DNA from: Hyphomicrobiales bacterium
Lineage (GTDB): Bacteria > Pseudomonadota > Alphaproteobacteria > Rhizobiales > Xanthobacteraceae
DNA: 11,442 nucleotides
Reading direction: 5' to 3'
Assembly: GCA_016201085.1 (NCBI GenBank)
Contig: JACQDO010000099.1
Span: 1 to 11,442 of the forward strand
Shown here: positions 6,650 through 11,442 of the stretch, in pieces
Layout of the letters: each line of letters begins with the position of its first letter
Position numbering within the stretch: position 1 is the first letter of the stretch
Made by a program: the position numbers and the translations under genes
The notes under the pieces: model-generated
Told to the model about the DNA's origin: nothing
The model's database searches: none
The model's input: only the letters and a program-made list of their open reading frames with translations

Positions 6650-7147
6650 ATGATCGAGATCAGACACATCATCCGCGGCGCGCGGCTGGCAGCCGTTCTC
6701 GTTGCCGCTTTGGCGATATCGGCCTGTGCCAACAAGCCGGAAGAAAACGCGCAAGCCAGCGCCGCCGGCCAGGCGACGCCCGGTAGCCAGCAGGACTTCG
6801 TGGTCAATGTCGGCGACCGCGTGTTCTTCGAAACCGACTCGTCCGAGCTGACGCCGCAGTCGCGCGCCACGCTCGACAAGCAGGCGCAGTGGCTGACCAA
6901 TTATTCGAACTACACCCAGTTCACCGTCGAAGGTCACGCCGACGAGCGCGGCACGCGCGAATACAACATCGCGCTCGGCGCCCGCAGGGCACAGACCGTG
7001 CGCGACTATCTGATCTCGCGCGGCATCCAGGCCAACCGCATGCGCACCATCTCCTACGGCAAGGAGCGGCCGGTCGCGGTCTGCAACGACATCTCGTGCT
7101 GGTCGCAGAACCGCCGCGCCGTCACGGTGCTGAACGCGAGTTCGTGA
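6650..7147 (+). CDS. pal: Pal, peptidoglycan-associated outer-membrane lipoprotein
   Basis: The start is ATG 6650, seven bases after a strong GGAGG (6638-6642); in-frame codons further up lack a ribosome site and precede a proper lipoprotein signal. The product has 165 residues. Residues 1-25 are the signal peptide and ISAC ends the lipobox, so Cys26 should be lipidated after cleavage. Residues 50-165 are an OmpA-like domain with VFFETDSSELT and FTVEGHADERGTREYNIALG; Asp98 and Arg113 have the 15-residue spacing of the pair that binds diaminopimelate in OmpA-type domains. Pal ties the outer membrane to peptidoglycan and collects at the septum when TolB releases it. The long upstream gap with regulatory-looking motifs suggests its own promoter. 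Confidence 0.97.
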   Translation: MIEIRHIIRGARLAAVLVAALAISACANKPEENAQASAAGQATPGSQQDFVVNVGDRVFFETDSSELTPQSRATLDKQAQWLTNYSNYTQFTVEGHADERGTREYNIALGARRAQTVRDYLISRGIQANRMRTISYGKERPVAVCNDISCWSQNRRAVTVLNASS

Positions 7148-7154
7148 GCTTCCG

Positions 7155-7258
7155 GTCATTCCGGGACGGCCCGCAGGGCCGGACCCGGAATCCAGCGGCT
7201 AATTCGATCGGCTTTATCTGGATTCCGGGTTCGCGCTTTCAGCGCGCCCCGGAATGAC
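7155..7258 (+). repeat. Palindromic repeat, family B (pal-cpoB gap)
   Basis: The 104-base element starts eight bases after the pal stop. Its ends are GTCATTCCGGG and CCCGGAATGAC, the inner arms are ACCCGGAATCCAG (7183-7195) and CTGGATTCCGGGT (7218-7230), and small hairpins lie on each side: GGCCC-GCA-GGGCC on the left and CGCGC-TTTCA-GCGCG on the right. The whole can fold as a branched cruciform. It shares its ends and inner arms with the copy inside tilS (8932-9039). Read in the frame used in tilS it contains a TAA, and its length is not a multiple of three. It fills most of the 184-base space between pal and cpoB. Confidence 0.88.
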
Positions 7259-7331
7259 AGTTCAGTCATAATTTCGACGCAGCGCGTCTTATGCTACCGC
7301 TATCGCGCCGATTGACGGCGCCTGGATATAC

Positions 7332-8468
7332 ATGAACCGTACAAAGCATCATCTCCGTACCGCGGCGCTGGCCGCGCTTTCCGCGCTGCTGATGGCCGGC
7401 GCTGCCTCCGCGCAGTCGAACTCCGGCGGCTTCCTCGACAATCTGTTCAGCCGCGGCGAGAACCAGCAACAAGGCCAGCCGCAGGGCCAATCGCAAGTCG
7501 AATACCGGCGCAACATCCAAGGCGGGCAGGGAGCGGCGGACGATCCCACCGAAGCCGGCTTGCGGCTCGACCGCCTCGAGAACGCGCTGCGCCAGCTCAC
7601 CGGCGCCATCGAGCAAATGCAATACCGCAATCAGCAGCTCGAGATGCAGCTCAAGCGTTTGCAGGACGACACCGACTACCGGCTGCAGCAACTGGGCTCC
7701 AAGGGCGGCGCCGCTCCCGCGCCGGTCTATGCGCCGCCGGCGGCGCAGCCCGGCCGCCGCGGCGATGTGTTCGATCCCAATCAGCGGCCGAACGCGCCCG
7801 GCGCGCCGCGCGTGCTTGGCAACGAAACGGTGCTGGCGGCGCCGGCGCAGAACCAGGCGAACGAACAGCCGATCGGCGCTCCCGGCGGGCGCGCTGCCGG
7901 CGCACCGCTCGATCTCAACGCGCTCTCCGGCAATCAATTGCCGCCGCCGCCGGTGGTGCGGGAAAATGCCGCGCCGGTGCAGGCCGCGCAAACCGTCTCG
8001 CAGCCGGCGCAGCAATTGCCGCCGGTGATGGCGCCGCGCAATGCCGCGGCGCCCGCCCAGCAAATGGCGACGCTGCCGCCGTCGACTTCGCCGCAGGACG
8101 AATACGATCTCGCCTATGGCTATGTGCTGCGCAAGGATTATGCGCTGGCCGAGCAGACCTTCCGCGATTTCCTGAGCAAATATCCGAACGAGCGGCTGGT
8201 GCCGGACGCGCACTATTGGCTGGGCGAAAGCCTGTTCCAGCGCCAGCGCTATCGCGACGCGGCGGAATCGTTCCTGGCGGTGTCGACCAAATACGACAAG
8301 TCCGGCAAGGCGCCCGATTCCCTGCTGCGTCTCGGCCAGTCGCTGGCCGCGCTCAATCAGAAGGAAGCGGCCTGCGCCACGCTGGCCGAAGTTGGCCGCA
8401 AATTCCCGCGCGCCTCGGCGAGCGTGAAACGCGGCGTCGAACAGGAACAGAAGCGTGTCCGTTGTTGA
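7332..8468 (+). CDS. cpoB: CpoB (YbgF), tol-pal periplasmic coordinator with TPR domain
   Basis: The protein has 378 residues, starting at ATG 7332 (ribosome site weak) and ending at TGA 8466-8468. Residues 1-27 are a Sec signal peptide with ASA before a likely cleavage at Gln28. Residues 77-120 are a Leu/Gln-rich coiled coil (LDRLENALRQL, then EMQLKRLQDD), which trimerises in E. coli CpoB. Residues 125-250 are a Pro/Ala/Gln-rich linker, longer than in the E. coli protein (263 residues in total). Residues 256-372 are TPR repeats (DEYDLAYGYVLRKDYALAEQTF and following). CpoB links Tol energy to PBP1B-type septal peptidoglycan synthesis in E. coli; the same role here is inferred. It follows pal across a repeat and overlaps tilS by 14 bases. 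Confidence 0.95.
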   Translation: MNRTKHHLRTAALAALSALLMAGAASAQSNSGGFLDNLFSRGENQQQGQPQGQSQVEYRRNIQGGQGAADDPTEAGLRLDRLENALRQLTGAIEQMQYRNQQLEMQLKRLQDDTDYRLQQLGSKGGAAPAPVYAPPAAQPGRRGDVFDPNQRPNAPGAPRVLGNETVLAAPAQNQANEQPIGAPGGRAAGAPLDLNALSGNQLPPPPVVRENAAPVQAAQTVSQPAQQLPPVMAPRNAAAPAQQMATLPPSTSPQDEYDLAYGYVLRKDYALAEQTFRDFLSKYPNERLVPDAHYWLGESLFQRQRYRDAAESFLAVSTKYDKSGKAPDSLLRLGQSLAALNQKEAACATLAEVGRKFPRASASVKRGVEQEQKRVRC

Positions 8469-9621
8469 CGCGAGTCCGGTTACTGCTTCGGAAGCCAAAT
8501 CGCTTTTCTCCGATCTGAAATCTTTTCCGGCTCTCGTGCTGGCGGTGTCGGGTGGACCCGACTCCACCGCGCTGCTGCTATTGGCCGCGCGCTGGCGCGA
8601 TGCGTCGCGAGCGCCGCCGAAGCTGATCGCCGTCACCGTCGATCACGGCTTGCGCAAGGAAGCGAAGCTTGAGGCCGTTGCGGTGGCGCGGCTGGCGCGC
8701 AAGCTCAAGGTCGCGCATCGCACCTTGCAGTGGCGTGGCAAGAAGCCCGCGAGCGGCGTGCCGCAGGCGGCGCGGGCGGCGCGTTATCGCTTGCTGAGCG
8801 AGGCCGCGAAAAAATCCGGCGCCGCGCACATCCTCACCGCGCATACGCTCGACGACCAGGCCGAGACCGTGCTGATCCGCATGACGCGCGGCAGCGGCAT
8901 CACGGGCTTGGGGGCGATGCAGAGAATCTCCGTCATTCCGGGGCGCGAGCGGAGCGAGCGAACCCGGAATCCAGATTTAAATACAACCCAAGTGTCTGGA
9001 TTCCGGGTTCGCGGCCTATCGGCCGCGCCCCGGAATGACCAGTTTTTCCTCGTCCGCCCGCTGCTCGACATCCCCAAGGCGCGGCTGATCGCCACGCTCA
9101 AAGCGGCCGACATCCCATTCGCCGACGACCCCTCCAACCGCGATCCGCGTTTCACCCGGGCGCGGCTGCGCGGCTTGCTGCCGCAGCTGGCGCAGGAGGG
9201 CCTCGATGCCCGCCGCCTGGCGCTGCTGGCGCGGCGGCTCAGGCGCGCCGATGCCGCGATCGAAGCCATGGTTGAGCAGGCGATGGACTTCCTGGCGATG
9301 GATGCGCCCGCGCCCCACGCGTTGGCGTTCGAGGCAGGGGGCTTTGTCGTACTGCCCGCCGAGATCGCGCTGCGGCTGCTTGGCCGTGCGGTCGGCCAGG
9401 TCGGCGACGAAGGCCCGGTCGAGCTGGCCAAGCTGGAAGCGCTGAAGGATGCCCTCGATATGGCCCTCAAGGCAGGGAAAGGCCGCTATCGCCGCAGCCT
9501 CGCCGGCGCGCTGGTGACGCTTATGGACGGCAAAATCGCGGTGGAAAGGGCGCCGGCGCGCCGCGGCAAGCTCTTAACCACAGGCCGACGCGGGCGAGCC
9601 AAACGCCCGAAATCGCGCTAG
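8455..9621 (+). CDS. tilS: TilS, tRNA(Ile)-lysidine synthetase carrying a repeat-encoded insert
   Basis: The start is GTG 8455 with AGGA at 8443-8446, inside the end of cpoB (14-base overlap), and the stop is TAG 9619-9621, giving 388 residues. TilS uses ATP and lysine to turn C34 of the CAU-anticodon tRNA-Ile into lysidine, so it reads AUA and is charged with isoleucine. The N-type ATP-pyrophosphatase loop is SGGPDS (32-37), and HTLDDQAETVLIRMTRGSG starts at His130. VRPLLDIPKARL and DDPSNRDPRFTRARLR follow. Residues 160-195 are exactly the 36 codons of a palindromic repeat placed between GLGAMQ and FFLVRPLL, a spot where the family has a variable loop. Without it the protein would be about 352 residues, usual for alphaproteobacteria. 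Activity is expected but not shown. Confidence 0.94.
   Translation: MSVVDASPVTASEAKSLFSDLKSFPALVLAVSGGPDSTALLLLAARWRDASRAPPKLIAVTVDHGLRKEAKLEAVAVARLARKLKVAHRTLQWRGKKPASGVPQAARAARYRLLSEAAKKSGAAHILTAHTLDDQAETVLIRMTRGSGITGLGAMQRISVIPGRERSERTRNPDLNTTQVSGFRVRGLSAAPRNDQFFLVRPLLDIPKARLIATLKAADIPFADDPSNRDPRFTRARLRGLLPQLAQEGLDARRLALLARRLRRADAAIEAMVEQAMDFLAMDAPAPHALAFEAGGFVVLPAEIALRLLGRAVGQVGDEGPVELAKLEALKDALDMALKAGKGRYRRSLAGALVTLMDGKIAVERAPARRGKLLTTGRRGRAKRPKSR
8932..9039 (+). repeat. Palindromic repeat, family B, inserted in frame in tilS
   Basis: The 108-base element has perfect 16-base terminal inverted repeats (GTCATTCCGGGGCGCG at 8932-8947, its complement at 9024-9039) and perfect 18-base inner arms (8958-8975 with 8995-9012). 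A right-hand hairpin, GCGGCC-TATC-GGCCGC, lies between them. It starts on the first base of a tilS codon, is 36 codons long, and has no stop in that frame, encoding VIPGRERSERTRNPD to SAAPRND. Ends and inner arms match the intergenic copy at 7155-7258. No clear target duplication flanks it. In-frame palindromes inside proteins are known from Rickettsia (RPE elements); this family differs in sequence as far as I recall. Confidence 0.92.
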
Positions 9622-9756
9622 AATATTGAGAATCGACATCTTTCCAGGTGCCCTCGCGGTGCCTACATTGTGACTGGGCGAGACGTGAAGTCGCCACGAA
9701 ATTCGGCCATAACGATACAGGGCCGCAACGCCGTACGCGGTGGGTAAGGACGTATA

Positions 9757-11442
<1,686 letters not shown>

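Noticed and set aside
7266..8636. 456-codon open frame on the minus strand opposite cpoB and the start of tilS
   Set aside because: It is a GC-rich shadow of cpoB: Arg/Leu-rich low-complexity product, no recognisable domain, while the + strand carries a clear signal peptide, coiled coil and TPR protein.
9570..9582. CTCTTAACCACAG in tilS resembling the CtrA half-site before pal
   Set aside because: It is inside the coding sequence, lacks the TTAACCAT full half-site and has no N7 partner.
9591..9609. GGGCG/CGCCC stem at the end of tilS as a terminator
   Set aside because: The stem is short (5 pairs), is within the coding end and is not followed by a T run.
9622..9756. Heat-shock (sigma-32) promoter before ftsH
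   Set aside because: I looked for a sigma-32-like pair in the 135-base gap and found no convincing -35/-10 combination, so none is called.

Overview
The window is GC-rich and every gene is on the + strand. Gene order, protein sequences (HEGGH-type FtsH, DUF2852 protein) and two families of palindromic repeats point to an alphaproteobacterium of the Hyphomicrobiales (Rhizobiales), probably near the Bradyrhizobium/Rhodopseudomonas/Xanthobacteraceae group. That placement is inferred from memory of such genomes, not from a search.

Layout: (1) 1-1479: the 3' end of ruvB (Holliday-junction helicase), then ybgC (hotdog thioesterase of the tol-pal cluster) and ogt (O6-alkylguanine-DNA methyltransferase), each separated by 9 bases. 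(2) 1503-2765: a small unit with a TetR-family regulator, a DUF2852 membrane protein and a terminator. Near-identical palindromes lie over the tetR start and in front of the DUF2852 gene, so the regulator probably controls both. (3) 2776-8468: the Tol-Pal envelope machine tolQ-tolR-tolA-tolB-pal-cpoB. TolQ/TolR form the proton-driven motor, TolA spans the periplasm, TolB and Pal work at the outer membrane and peptidoglycan, and CpoB coordinates the machine with septal wall synthesis. (4) 8455-11442: tilS (tRNA-Ile lysidine synthetase), overlapping cpoB by 14 bases, and the first 562 codons of ftsH (membrane AAA+ protease), which runs off the window.

The core order ruvB-ybgC-tolQRAB-pal-cpoB-tilS-ftsH is a familiar alphaproteobacterial arrangement. 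The ogt-tetR-DUF2852 group sits between ybgC and tolQ. Four palindromic repeats of two families lie in the tol-tilS stretch: one between tolQ and tolR, one at the tolB stop, one between pal and cpoB, and one inside the tilS reading frame, where it adds exactly 36 codons without a stop.

I do not see a wholly new system. The points most worth a second look are the in-frame repeat in tilS, the paired TetR operators, CtrA-like boxes in front of tolQ and pal, the nested hairpin between tolQ and tolR, and a twin-arginine-like signal on TolB. No gene-free stretch exceeds 300 bases. I saw no tRNA, rRNA, CRISPR array or insertion sequence.
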